Below are positions 18,346-26,675 of a stretch of 54,358 bases of DNA, piece after piece. The notes beneath the pieces are model-generated. The model was not told the DNA's origin. It did no database searches and saw nothing but the letters and a program-made list of their open reading frames with translations. Each line of letters opens with the position of its first letter. The stretch's first letter is position 1. This stretch comes from Planctomycetota bacterium (lineage in GTDB: Bacteria; Planctomycetota; Planctomycetia; Gemmatales; Gemmataceae), in the NCBI GenBank assembly GCA_016191165.1, contig JACPPF010000140.1, positions 1 through 54,358 of the forward strand, written 5' to 3'. A program made the position numbers and the translations under genes.

Positions 18346-18600
18346 ATGAAAACGAAAAAAACACTCGGTCGCTACGTCGTCGTGGATCCGAAAATCTGCC
18401 ACGGCGAGCCGACCATACGTGGCACGCGTATTCTTGTGCGCGATGTGCTGGAACAGGTCGCCGAGGGGATGCCGTGGGAAGAAATAGAGGAACAATGGCG
18501 CGGGGCCGTTAGCCAGAAGGCGATCGCCGAAGCGGTTCGACTGGCCCGGCAGGCCCTTCTGGAACATCTGCCGAACGAGTTGGTTCCTGCACAAACATGA
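18346..18600 (+). CDS. DUF433 family protein (orphan antitoxin-like)
   Basis: This is an 84-residue protein with the DUF433 pattern VVDPKICHGEPTIRGTRILVRDVLEQV, a winged-helix family that often serves as antitoxin to DUF5615 PIN-like proteins. The start at MKTKKT is chosen for ggag 8 bases upstream. No DUF5615 partner follows; the next gene, 19 bases on, is an AAA+ ATPase. A second DUF433 gene lies at 20071 with a true partner. Confidence 0.88.
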   Translation: MKTKKTLGRYVVVDPKICHGEPTIRGTRILVRDVLEQVAEGMPWEEIEEQWRGAVSQKAIAEAVRLARQALLEHLPNELVPAQT

Positions 18601-18619
18601 TCCTCTGCGAGAAATTCCC

Positions 18620-19993
18620 ATGTCCTGGCTTCGGCGATTCTTTTTCGGGGACCGGTCCCCTCTGCACACCTTGCTCGTGCAACATTTCCACCCACACCGA
18701 CTGAGCAGCCTTGCCGTCCACGAACGTAGTTTTCCTTTGCGCGTAAAAGCGGATCTGCAGCGTGCCCTCGACAGTGTCATGAACAACGCTGCCGTGAGTC
18801 ATTTCTCCGGCGTTCAACTGCTGCAATTCACGCCGGGGCTTGGCGGGTTTGCGTCGATCTTGACGGACCAATCGACAAACTGCGCTGCCCTGATTACCGC
18901 GCCGCAATATGAGGAGGTTGATGTTGGCGAATCAGAGCCGGTGCGGCAACTCAAGGATGGCATTTGGCTAATGAATGAGGAGTGCCGTTTTGCAGTGATG
19001 CTCGTGCCGCCCGACATGTACTGCTATAACCAATCACCCACGATGCGCATCCAAGTTGCGGTGCCGAGGGAAATGCAGGCCAACGGTATTGTGCAGAGTT
19101 TTTTCGACCGCCTGGAATCCGCCGTCCGAGCCGGGCGGTCATACCGGGGAAAGGTCTTATCTTTGGAGCAGGCGACCGATTACACGGGCCGTTACACGGG
19201 CATCAAGGTTCACAAGTTGCATTCCGTGGCAAGGGAAAACGTCATCTTACCGCGTGCCACGCTCGAATTGCTTGACCGCAACGTAATTCGGTTCGTGACG
19301 CAGCGGCCGCAACTTGCCAAACTGGGCATGTCCACCAAGAAAGGGATTTTGTTCTATGGGCTGCCGGGGACCGGCAAGACGTACACGATTCACTATCTGG
19401 CATCGGCCCTCCCAGAGATAACCACGCTCTTGATAACAGAGGAACAAATCAACTTGCTTTCGGATTATATGGCCCTGGCTCGGCTCCTCCAGCCCAGCAT
19501 GGTGGTGATCGAGGATGCCGATCTTATCGCACGGGACCGCACGGCGACGGCAGGGCCGGGACAAGAAATGTTTCTCAACAAGCTGCTCAATGAAATGGAC
19601 GGCCTTCGCCCTGACGCGGATATTCTGTTTATTCTGACGACCAATCGGCCAGAAACCCTGGAAGCCGCGTTGACGTCGCGGCCTGGCCGAATCGATCAGG
19701 CCATCGAATTCCCCTTGCCAGATGAGGCTGGTCGAGAAAAGTTGATTCGCCTCTATGCAAAAGAAGCGCCGATCACCGACAACATCGTACAGGCGACCAT
19801 AAAGCTTACCGAAAATGTGAGCGCAGCGTTCATCAAGGAACTGATGCGCCGGGCCACGCAATTCTACTTAGAACGTGGTGGGACCGAAACCATCCTGCTG
19901 CATGATGTCGATGCAGCGATGGAGGAGATGATGTTCGAGGGTGGTTCTTTGAATCGAAAACTGCTTGGAGGTCATCAGGAAAGCGAGGAATAG
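18620..19993 (+). CDS. AAA+ ATPase of the BCS1/CDC48-like branch
   Basis: This is a 457-residue protein. The N-terminal 200 residues have no known domain. The AAA module (about 205-400) shows Walker A GLPGTGKT (237-244), a Walker B segment VVIEDADLI (275-283) with Glu278-Asp279 as in BCS1-type ATPases, sensor 1 LTTNRPE and arginine finger SRPGRID. It should remodel or unfold protein partners as a ring. There is no protease domain. It sits between two DUF433 genes and upstream of a DUF5615 gene, all on one strand with short gaps, so a link with the toxin-antitoxin proteins is possible but unproven. Confidence 0.9.
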   Translation: MSWLRRFFFGDRSPLHTLLVQHFHPHRLSSLAVHERSFPLRVKADLQRALDSVMNNAAVSHFSGVQLLQFTPGLGGFASILTDQSTNCAALITAPQYEEVDVGESEPVRQLKDGIWLMNEECRFAVMLVPPDMYCYNQSPTMRIQVAVPREMQANGIVQSFFDRLESAVRAGRSYRGKVLSLEQATDYTGRYTGIKVHKLHSVARENVILPRATLELLDRNVIRFVTQRPQLAKLGMSTKKGILFYGLPGTGKTYTIHYLASALPEITTLLITEEQINLLSDYMALARLLQPSMVVIEDADLIARDRTATAGPGQEMFLNKLLNEMDGLRPDADILFILTTNRPETLEAALTSRPGRIDQAIEFPLPDEAGREKLIRLYAKEAPITDNIVQATIKLTENVSAAFIKELMRRATQFYLERGGTETILLHDVDAAMEEMMFEGGSLNRKLLGGHQESEE

Positions 19994-20070
19994 ATTACAA
20001 TAGGATTGTTTCCAGGCGCCCGATCATGAAAACCATCGAAACCACAAAAACCGCGGAGAGGAGGCCCCTC

Positions 20071-20322
20071 ATGGCCACCGGTACGACCAACAAGAGCTGG
20101 GTGCAGAAAACGCCGAACGTCTGCGGTGGCGACGCTTGCATTCGCAACACGCGCATCACGGTGTGGGGGCTTGTGCTGAGCCGCCGTCTCGGAACCGCTG
20201 ATGAACGCATTCTTGAGAACATCGTCGGCTTGACGCCCGAAGACCTGAAAGTGGCATGGGATTACTATCGCCAGCATCCTGCCGAAATCGATGAAGCAAT
20301 CCGCGAAAATGAAGAACCGTAG
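20071..20322 (+). CDS. DUF433 antitoxin
   Basis: This is an 83-residue protein with CGGDACIRNTRITVWGL, the DUF433 signature, and a helical C-terminus (LTPEDLKVAWDYY). The start is set by gagaggagg 6 bases before the ATG; the frame extends to 20026 but without a ribosome site. It ends 5 bases before the DUF5615 gene, the standard antitoxin-toxin order. Confidence 0.9.
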   Translation: MATGTTNKSWVQKTPNVCGGDACIRNTRITVWGLVLSRRLGTADERILENIVGLTPEDLKVAWDYYRQHPAEIDEAIRENEEP

Positions 20323-20327
20323 TCTCC

Positions 20328-20678
20328 ATGGCACGCCTTTACGCCGATGAAGATTTCCCGTTTCCTGCGGTGCTGATCTTGCGCGGGCTGGGTCATGACG
20401 TGCTTACGGTACATGACGCAGGAAGGTGTGGCGCGGATGATCCCGAAGTGCTGGCCGACGCGACCGCCGATGGTCGAGCCGTTCTGACCCACAATCATGG
20501 TGATTTCCGGCGCTTACATCGAGTGACACATCCGCACGGAGGAATCGTTTCGTGTACTCACGACGACAATGATCCCGCAGGGCTGGCGCAGCGCATTCAC
20601 GATGCCGTGTCCGTTGAATCGAGCCTGACGAACCTTTTCATCCGCGTCATTCGCCCAAATGTGGCGACCAACCCGTGA
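20328..20678 (+). CDS. DUF5615 PIN-like toxin
   Basis: This is a 116-residue protein of the DUF5615 group, PIN-like predicted RNases. Acidic residues expected for metal binding appear in LYADEDFP and in LTHNHGDFRRL. It is directly behind its DUF433 partner. Overexpressed alone it would be expected to cleave RNA; the target is unknown. The next gene, 12 bases on, is a beta-CASP RNase. Confidence 0.88.
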   Translation: MARLYADEDFPFPAVLILRGLGHDVLTVHDAGRCGADDPEVLADATADGRAVLTHNHGDFRRLHRVTHPHGGIVSCTHDDNDPAGLAQRIHDAVSVESSLTNLFIRVIRPNVATNP

Positions 20679-20690
20679 GGTGACACCCCC

Positions 20691-22079
20691 ATGAACCCCA
20701 TCACCGTCACCTTCTGGGGCGCCGCCCACACCGTCACCGGCTCGATGCACTTGGTCGAGGCCGGGCGGCAGCGCATCCTGCTGGACTGCGGGCTCTTTCA
20801 GGGCAGGCGCGCAGAATCCTGGAAACGCAACAGGGAGTTTCCGTTCGCGCCCAGCGACATCGACGCCGTCGTTTTGAGCCACGCCCACATCGACCATTGC
20901 GGCAACCTGCCCAATCTGGTGCGACGTGGTTTCAAGGGGCCGATCTATTGCACCCCAGCAACGCGCGACCTCATCGCCGTCATGCTCAACGATTCCGCAA
21001 AGATTCAGGAAGAAGACGCCGGGCATCTCAATCGGCATCGCCGCGAAGATGAACCGAGGATTGAACCGCTTTACGATTATGGCGATGTGCGCCGCACGAT
21101 GAAGCTGGCGCGGGCGGTGCCGTACGATACGCCCCACGACATTGGTAACGGCATCACGGCGCATTTCGTTGACGCGGGGCATCTCCTGGGCTCGGCGATG
21201 GTGCATCTGACGCTGAACGGCGACCGCAGCATCACGTTCACCGGCGACCTGGGTCGGGCGGGGATGCCGATCCTGCGCGACCCGGCACCGATCCCGCCCG
21301 CGGATCTGCTCATAAGTGAATGCACCTATGGCGGGCGCAACCACCCCGGCATTGAAATGCTGGCCTCCGACCTGGGCGAGGTGATTCAGCGCACAATCGC
21401 CCGCGGCGGCAAGGTGCTGATTCCGGCGTTCAGCCTGGGCCGCACGCAGACCGTCGTTTTCTTTCTGCACCAGCTCATCGCGGCAGGAGTCATTCCGCGC
21501 ATGCCAATCTACGTGGATAGCCCGCTCTCGGCGGCCGCGACCGAGGTTTTTCGCCTGCATCCGGAATGCTTCGACGAGGAGACCTCGCTGCTCCTTTACA
21601 GGGATCGCGGCCTGTTCGGCGAGGAGCTCGTGCGCTACACGCGCAGCGTCGAGGAAAGCAAGGCGATCAACCAACGCCCCGAACCTTGCGTCATCATCGC
21701 CTCGAGCGGCATGTGCGAATCGGGCCGGATTCTGCATCACCTTCGCAACAACATCGGCAATCCACGCAACACGGTGCTCATCATCGGCTTTCAGGCGCCC
21801 GAGACGCTCGGCCGACGGCTGGTCGAAAAGAAGCCGGAAGTCCGCATCCTGGGCGGGACGTACGAACTCAGGTCCGAGGTGGCGATCATGAACGGCTTTT
21901 CGGGCCACGCCGGCCGCGACGACCTGCTGGCGATGCTGACGCCGCTGGCCGATCCGAAGCGCAAGGTGCGCCTGGTGCATGGCGAACGCGATCAGGCCGA
22001 CGCGTTGATGCAGACGCTCAAAGAGCGCGGCTTCATGGATGTCGCGTACCCAGAGCGTGGCGAAAGCGTGACGTTGTAG
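20691..22079 (+). CDS. MBL-fold beta-CASP RNA nuclease
   Basis: This is a 462-residue metallo-beta-lactamase-fold protein with the beta-CASP insertion, related to CPSF73/RNase J-type RNA processing enzymes. Motif 2 is HAHIDHCGN (64-72); further motifs are CTYGGRNHP, VDAGHLLGSA, FTGDLGR, ASSGMCESGRILHHL and GHAGRDDLL. Two zinc ions would activate a water for RNA cleavage. Length (about 460) fits the bacterial YsH1-type branch. It follows the DUF433/DUF5615 pair by 12 bases and ends at a hairpin shared with the convergent Lhr gene. Confidence 0.93.
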   Translation: MNPITVTFWGAAHTVTGSMHLVEAGRQRILLDCGLFQGRRAESWKRNREFPFAPSDIDAVVLSHAHIDHCGNLPNLVRRGFKGPIYCTPATRDLIAVMLNDSAKIQEEDAGHLNRHRREDEPRIEPLYDYGDVRRTMKLARAVPYDTPHDIGNGITAHFVDAGHLLGSAMVHLTLNGDRSITFTGDLGRAGMPILRDPAPIPPADLLISECTYGGRNHPGIEMLASDLGEVIQRTIARGGKVLIPAFSLGRTQTVVFFLHQLIAAGVIPRMPIYVDSPLSAAATEVFRLHPECFDEETSLLLYRDRGLFGEELVRYTRSVEESKAINQRPEPCVIIASSGMCESGRILHHLRNNIGNPRNTVLIIGFQAPETLGRRLVEKKPEVRILGGTYELRSEVAIMNGFSGHAGRDDLLAMLTPLADPKRKVRLVHGERDQADALMQTLKERGFMDVAYPERGESVTL

Positions 22080-22080
22080 A

Positions 22081-22135
22081 TTAGCCGGACGCGCAAGCGA
22101 CGGACAAGGCTTCCGTCGCTTGCGCGTCCAGCTAA
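22081..22135. terminator. Long hairpin between convergent genes
   Basis: The 24-bp arms (22081-22104 and 22112-22135) match with one exception around a 7-base loop. The hairpin begins 2 bases after the RNase stop codon and ends 9 bases before the Lhr stop, so it could end both transcripts. There is no T-tract on either side, and the gcgcaagcgacgg core is shared with other repeats here, so it may be a REP-type element used as a bidirectional terminator. Confidence 0.55.
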
Positions 22136-22144
22136 CGTGCCGCC

Positions 22145-25100
22145 TTATGGTTGCCACACCGCGTACAGGGTCATCGCTTGATAATCGCGTACGAAGCCGA
22201 CTGCGTCGAGCAAGTGCTTGCCGAGGGTGCCGGTCACGGGTTCGCCGTCCCAGGTTTCCACGGAGAGTTTATGGCGGATATCGCGGCCTGGTATCAATTT
22301 CAGAAGTTCAGGCAGGCACGCCGTCGCCTGGGCGAGGTCGGAGGGGTTGGCCGGCGGAATGGTTGTCAAACGCTTGCCGTGCTGCTCGATCAGTAGAACG
22401 GGCCTACCAGCTTTGACGATGAGCCAGTTGCCCTGGCGGCGTTGAAAAGCACGTGCGTCCTCGGTCCCCTGAGGAATCTCGAGGGCGGCGCCGCTGCCGT
22501 AGAGGTTGGCGGGATCGAGACTGTGGACCAGCAAGGCGGGGGCCCGCGCCGTGCTGGGCATTGCGAGTTGGTGCAGTAAATCGGCGGCATCAGGCAGGGC
22601 GAACTGGGCGCCGGACAATCCTTCGACAAAATAGCCGCGCCGGACAGCGCCGGCTAATTCCATGCTGCTCAGAATTTCATACAGCACGCGCCATGAGGTG
22701 GTGCATCCGTTCAATAGGGCAAGTTCGCGCGACACGACGCCGTAGCGATCGAGAAGCAGCCGAGCCTGAAAACAAGCAGCCGACTCTGCGTCGGGCTGTC
22801 CCCACGGAACCAGCGCCCAGCGGCCATCAGGCCAGGTCGTTTCACGGCGTCGTCGGCCATCCCGGAGAAACGCTCGCAGTTCCGCTTGCGAGCGCATGGG
22901 CGGCGGTTCTTCGCCCGGAGGCTCACCGCGGCGGAACACGTCGAATTGATCCGTCGTCACCAGACCCAGCCTGAGCAGCGACCACAACGCGGCGCGCACC
23001 CCGGGCATCGGCAATCGGGATTGCGCCGCGATTTCCTGACCGAAAAGGGCGCCGCGACCGCGCAGGACTTCCATCACCGCCGAAGCGGCCGCCGACAAAA
23101 CGACCTCGCCTGGATTCGGCGGCGACAACTGGCTAACCATCTCGCGCTCGACAAATGCAAGCCTTGCGTCGTCGCCCTCGTACTGACTCCACCAGGTCCA
23201 CTGCCCCGATACGATCAAATCGTTCAAATGGCGCGGCGCATAGGCCTGACAACGCAGCGGCAAAATCGCCTGTTCCCACATTGCTCCTGGCAAAAGGCAT
23301 GCTTGCAAGCGACCCAGAACTTCACGCAATCCTTCCGCATTCGCGGCCCTTGTATCCGGGTGCAAATGTTGCCAGCGAACAACGAAGTCGGCAAACTGCG
23401 GCGCCGGGCATGTCATCACTTCGCGACGCAGGATCGACAGCGTGCCTCGCTGGATTTGTTCGAAACTCTCCGGCATCGACCATTGCAAGGGCGTTTCCTC
23501 TTTGGCCACTACGCGAACGAGCCGGCCCTGGCGCGTCCATTCTTCGAGTTGCCTTTGCGCCCAGGTCGGATCAAACGGATAACGATGCAAGATGTCGTCG
23601 AGACCAATCAGCGCGTGCGTTTCGAGGAAGCGTTGCAAAATTCGCGCTGCGGAGCCCTGGATCGCTTCCGCGTCGCCTACCCGGGCGGCAAAGGCCGAAT
23701 GGTAAAGTTCCCTATCCTCGGCCATGATCCAGCGCTCTGGCTCCATGCAGGATGGCAGGGTGATTTTCACGGCGAGGCCTTCACCCTCCAGTTCACGCAA
23801 GAACCCACGCGCTGGTCCTTCCATTTCGGTAGCCGTCACGTCGCCCAGGCGGCGCAACCATTCGGCGGCCTCAGCCTTGCTGCGCGGGGGAAGCCCAACG
23901 CCGCGCAAGCGCCGATCGACTTGCTGGATCGCGCGCGGATCGAGCGGCAGCGGCTGGCCTTGATGGCCGAGAATTTGGTCCAGCAACTCCTGATCGAGCG
24001 CCGCTGATTCGTGCTTGCCTGCCGCCTCGACGCCGTCGTACTGATACATGAACACCGCCGTGAAGGCGAAGAGCAAGCCGGCGGCAAATGGCGATGGCAT
24101 GTCAAGCCGGCGCGTCTGCACGTCGATGGCGCCCCGGGCGATCCCGGTCAGCAGTTCCTCAAGGCGAGGCAAATCGAGGTGATCGTGCAGGCATTCACGG
24201 AACGTTTCCACCACGATCGGGAAATCGGCATGACGGCGCGCCGCCTGTAAAAGGTCGCGCCCGCGCAGACGCTGAAGCCAAAGCGGGGCACGCTTCCCCG
24301 CGGCGCCGCGCGGCATCATCAACGCACGCGCCGCGTTCTGGCGAAAGCGCAGCGCGAACAACGCGCTATCCCCCAGTTCCTCCAGGATCAGCTCACGCAA
24401 ATTCTCCAGCGTGATGCCATCGAAAAGATCGAGAACTGGCTCATCGCTCTCCGTCAGGCGGATGAGCACGCCATCATCGTGATGCAAACACTGCGGGCGA
24501 TAACCGAGGCGTTGGCGCAAACGCGCCTCCAGCGCCAAACGCAAACTGAGGTTGATGGCCCGGCCCAGCGGACAGAGCAAAATCAACTGCCAATCGCCCA
24601 GTGGATCCCGCGACGCTTCGATCAGAAGGGTTTGATCCGTGGGCAGGCATTGGGTGCGCTGCATCTGGCGCCTCACGAAATCACGCACATTGCGCGCGGC
24701 AGCGCCATCGAGGAAATGTTCGTGCTCAAGCCAATCGAGGCAGGCCGGGTCATCCAGGCGCTGGCTCAACTCGCGCAAAAACTTTCCCTGGGCGACACCC
24801 AGGTCGTAGGTGCGCCCGGTGTTTTCGCCGCGCCAGAACGGCACCATCGCGGGCGTTCCCTCGGCAGGGTGAACGAGCACCCGATCGGTGTCGATGCGGT
24901 CGATCCGCCAGGCGCTAGTGCCCAGAAGAAACGTGTCGCCGACACGCCGTTCGTAAACAAATTCCTCATCGACCTCGCCGATGCGCAGGCCCTTGGACGT
25001 GTAAACCGCGAATTGGCCGGTATCGGGAATCGTGCCGCCGTGAACCAGCGCGAGTCGCTGGCTGCCAGGCAACGCTTGTAGTTTTTGATGCACGCGGTCC

Positions 25101-26665
25101 CAGTGGATGCGCGGCTGCAACGCGGTGAGTTGTTGCGCCGGCGAAAACCCTACCTCGGCAGGAGGTTCGTCCGCCCGCGCGTTGAAACGGTATCGACCCG
25201 AGACCATTTCCAGCACCGCATCGAACGCGGCGGGGGCCAGATCGTGATAGGGATACGATCTACGGATTAACTCATACAGGTCATTTACCGACCAGTCGTC
25301 CATGGCCGTCATGGCGACGATTTGCTGGGCGAGGACATCGAGGCAATTCATTGGCACGCGCAACGCCTCAACCCGGCCGGCAACCATTTCCGCCGCCAGC
25401 ACTGCTTGATTCAAAAGGTCAGGTAACGTCTTCGCAATGAGCCGGCCCTTGCTCGACTGCCCGACCAGATGCCCCGCGCGCCCGACCCGTTGTAGTCCGC
25501 GCGCGACGTTGCCGGGCGATTCGACCTGGCAGACGAGATCGACCGCCCCCATGTCGATGCCGAGCTCCAGCGATGCGGTGGCGACGACGGCGCGTAGTCG
25601 GCCCTCCTTGAGTGCCTGCTCGGTCTGTTGGCGTACTTCAAGGGCCACGCTGCCATGATGGGCACGAACCAGGATTTCTCCCCTCTCCCCTTGTGGGAGA
25701 GGGGCTGGGGGTGAGGGGGAAGTCGCGGCGCGCGGCTCGCCACGAGCCTCGTCCCCCCAACCGTGGGCCAACACCTCGTTGAGTTCCGCGGTGATGCGTT
25801 CCACGCTACGCCGATTGTTCGCGAAGATGATCGTCGAACGATGGCTGCGAATCTCGTCGACGAGGCGGCGAAAGATGGCTGGCCAGATCGACTTTTCGGG
25901 CAACGGCCCAAAATGCTCGACGGGGCTTACGACTTGCAGGTCAAGATTCTTGCGCAAACCAGCATCGACGATGGTTACCGGGCGTTCGCGCCACACTCCG
26001 TCTGCGGCATGGGTGAAACCGCCGAGGTAGCGGGCGACCTCGTCCAACGGACGTTGGGTCGCAGAAAGGCCGATGCGGACAATTTCCCGCTTGTTGATCG
26101 CTTGCAGGCGTTCCAGAAGGAGCGCCAAAAAGACGCCGCGCTTGTTGGGACAAAGCGCATGGATCTCATCGACGATGCAATGCGTGACCTGGCGCAGCAC
26201 GTCGCGAGCCTTTGAAGTCAACAGCAGATGCAACGATTCCGGAGTCGTAATCAACACGTGCGGCGGCTTGCGCACGAGACGCTGACGCTCGACGGCGGGC
26301 GTGTCGCCCGTGCGGACGGCAACCTCGATTTTTGGCAACACGAGGCCTGAACCCTGCGCCGTGGCGACGACGCCGGCGAGGGGGATTTGCAGGTTTCGAT
26401 AGATGTCGTTGTTCAGCGCCTTGAGCGGGGAGATGTACAGGACCTGCACGCCGCGCGTGATTGGCGTCTGCCGCCACAAACCATCCAGACAGGCGAGAAA
26501 GGCAGCCAGCGTCTTGCCCGACCCCGTCGGCGCCAGGAGCAGCGCGCTTTGACCGGCGGCGATCACCGGCCAGCCCTGCGCCTGCACCGGCGTGGGCTGG
26601 CCGAGACTGGCGCGGAACCATTCGCGCACCGGAGGCAGGAACATTTCCAGGCTGGCGTCCATCAT
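22145..26665 (-). CDS. lhr: Long Lhr-type ATP-dependent helicase
   Basis: This is a 1506-residue superfamily 2 helicase, close in length to E. coli Lhr. RecA1 holds LLLAPTGSGKTLAAF and the DEIH box (CIVDEIHALCPN). RecA2 holds ATASLELGIDMGAVD and QRVGRAGH. The Lhr core winged-helix and beta domains and a large C-terminal half follow. The start at MMDASLEMF is preferred because the extended frame to 26824 reads through the end of the upstream gene. Residues about 316-329 come from a repeat (25680-25719) lying between RecA2 strands. The protein unwinds DNA or RNA:DNA hybrids in repair. It is 10 bases after the GT39-like gene. Confidence 0.93.
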   Translation of the reverse strand: MMDASLEMFLPPVREWFRASLGQPTPVQAQGWPVIAAGQSALLLAPTGSGKTLAAFLACLDGLWRQTPITRGVQVLYISPLKALNNDIYRNLQIPLAGVVATAQGSGLVLPKIEVAVRTGDTPAVERQRLVRKPPHVLITTPESLHLLLTSKARDVLRQVTHCIVDEIHALCPNKRGVFLALLLERLQAINKREIVRIGLSATQRPLDEVARYLGGFTHAADGVWRERPVTIVDAGLRKNLDLQVVSPVEHFGPLPEKSIWPAIFRRLVDEIRSHRSTIIFANNRRSVERITAELNEVLAHGWGDEARGEPRAATSPSPPAPLPQGERGEILVRAHHGSVALEVRQQTEQALKEGRLRAVVATASLELGIDMGAVDLVCQVESPGNVARGLQRVGRAGHLVGQSSKGRLIAKTLPDLLNQAVLAAEMVAGRVEALRVPMNCLDVLAQQIVAMTAMDDWSVNDLYELIRRSYPYHDLAPAAFDAVLEMVSGRYRFNARADEPPAEVGFSPAQQLTALQPRIHWDRVHQKLQALPGSQRLALVHGGTIPDTGQFAVYTSKGLRIGEVDEEFVYERRVGDTFLLGTSAWRIDRIDTDRVLVHPAEGTPAMVPFWRGENTGRTYDLGVAQGKFLRELSQRLDDPACLDWLEHEHFLDGAAARNVRDFVRRQMQRTQCLPTDQTLLIEASRDPLGDWQLILLCPLGRAINLSLRLALEARLRQRLGYRPQCLHHDDGVLIRLTESDEPVLDLFDGITLENLRELILEELGDSALFALRFRQNAARALMMPRGAAGKRAPLWLQRLRGRDLLQAARRHADFPIVVETFRECLHDHLDLPRLEELLTGIARGAIDVQTRRLDMPSPFAAGLLFAFTAVFMYQYDGVEAAGKHESAALDQELLDQILGHQGQPLPLDPRAIQQVDRRLRGVGLPPRSKAEAAEWLRRLGDVTATEMEGPARGFLRELEGEGLAVKITLPSCMEPERWIMAEDRELYHSAFAARVGDAEAIQGSAARILQRFLETHALIGLDDILHRYPFDPTWAQRQLEEWTRQGRLVRVVAKEETPLQWSMPESFEQIQRGTLSILRREVMTCPAPQFADFVVRWQHLHPDTRAANAEGLREVLGRLQACLLPGAMWEQAILPLRCQAYAPRHLNDLIVSGQWTWWSQYEGDDARLAFVEREMVSQLSPPNPGEVVLSAAASAVMEVLRGRGALFGQEIAAQSRLPMPGVRAALWSLLRLGLVTTDQFDVFRRGEPPGEEPPPMRSQAELRAFLRDGRRRRETTWPDGRWALVPWGQPDAESAACFQARLLLDRYGVVSRELALLNGCTTSWRVLYEILSSMELAGAVRRGYFVEGLSGAQFALPDAADLLHQLAMPSTARAPALLVHSLDPANLYGSGAALEIPQGTEDARAFQRRQGNWLIVKAGRPVLLIEQHGKRLTTIPPANPSDLAQATACLPELLKLIPGRDIRHKLSVETWDGEPVTGTLGKHLLDAVGFVRDYQAMTLYAVWQP
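25680..25719. repeat. GC-rich palindromic repeat inside the Lhr gene
   Basis: The unit cccctctcccc-ttgt-gggagagggg followed by ctgggggtgaggggg is the reverse-oriented counterpart of 17003-17041. In the Lhr frame it encodes SPSPPAPLPQGERGE without a stop, in a loop of the second RecA domain. Confidence 0.75.
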
Positions 26666-26675
26666 GATGCAAGGG

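Noticed and set aside
22886-24007. A 373-codon open frame on the plus strand
   Set aside because: It is antisense to the Lhr helicase C-terminal half and is rich in Arg, Gln and Pro with no domain.
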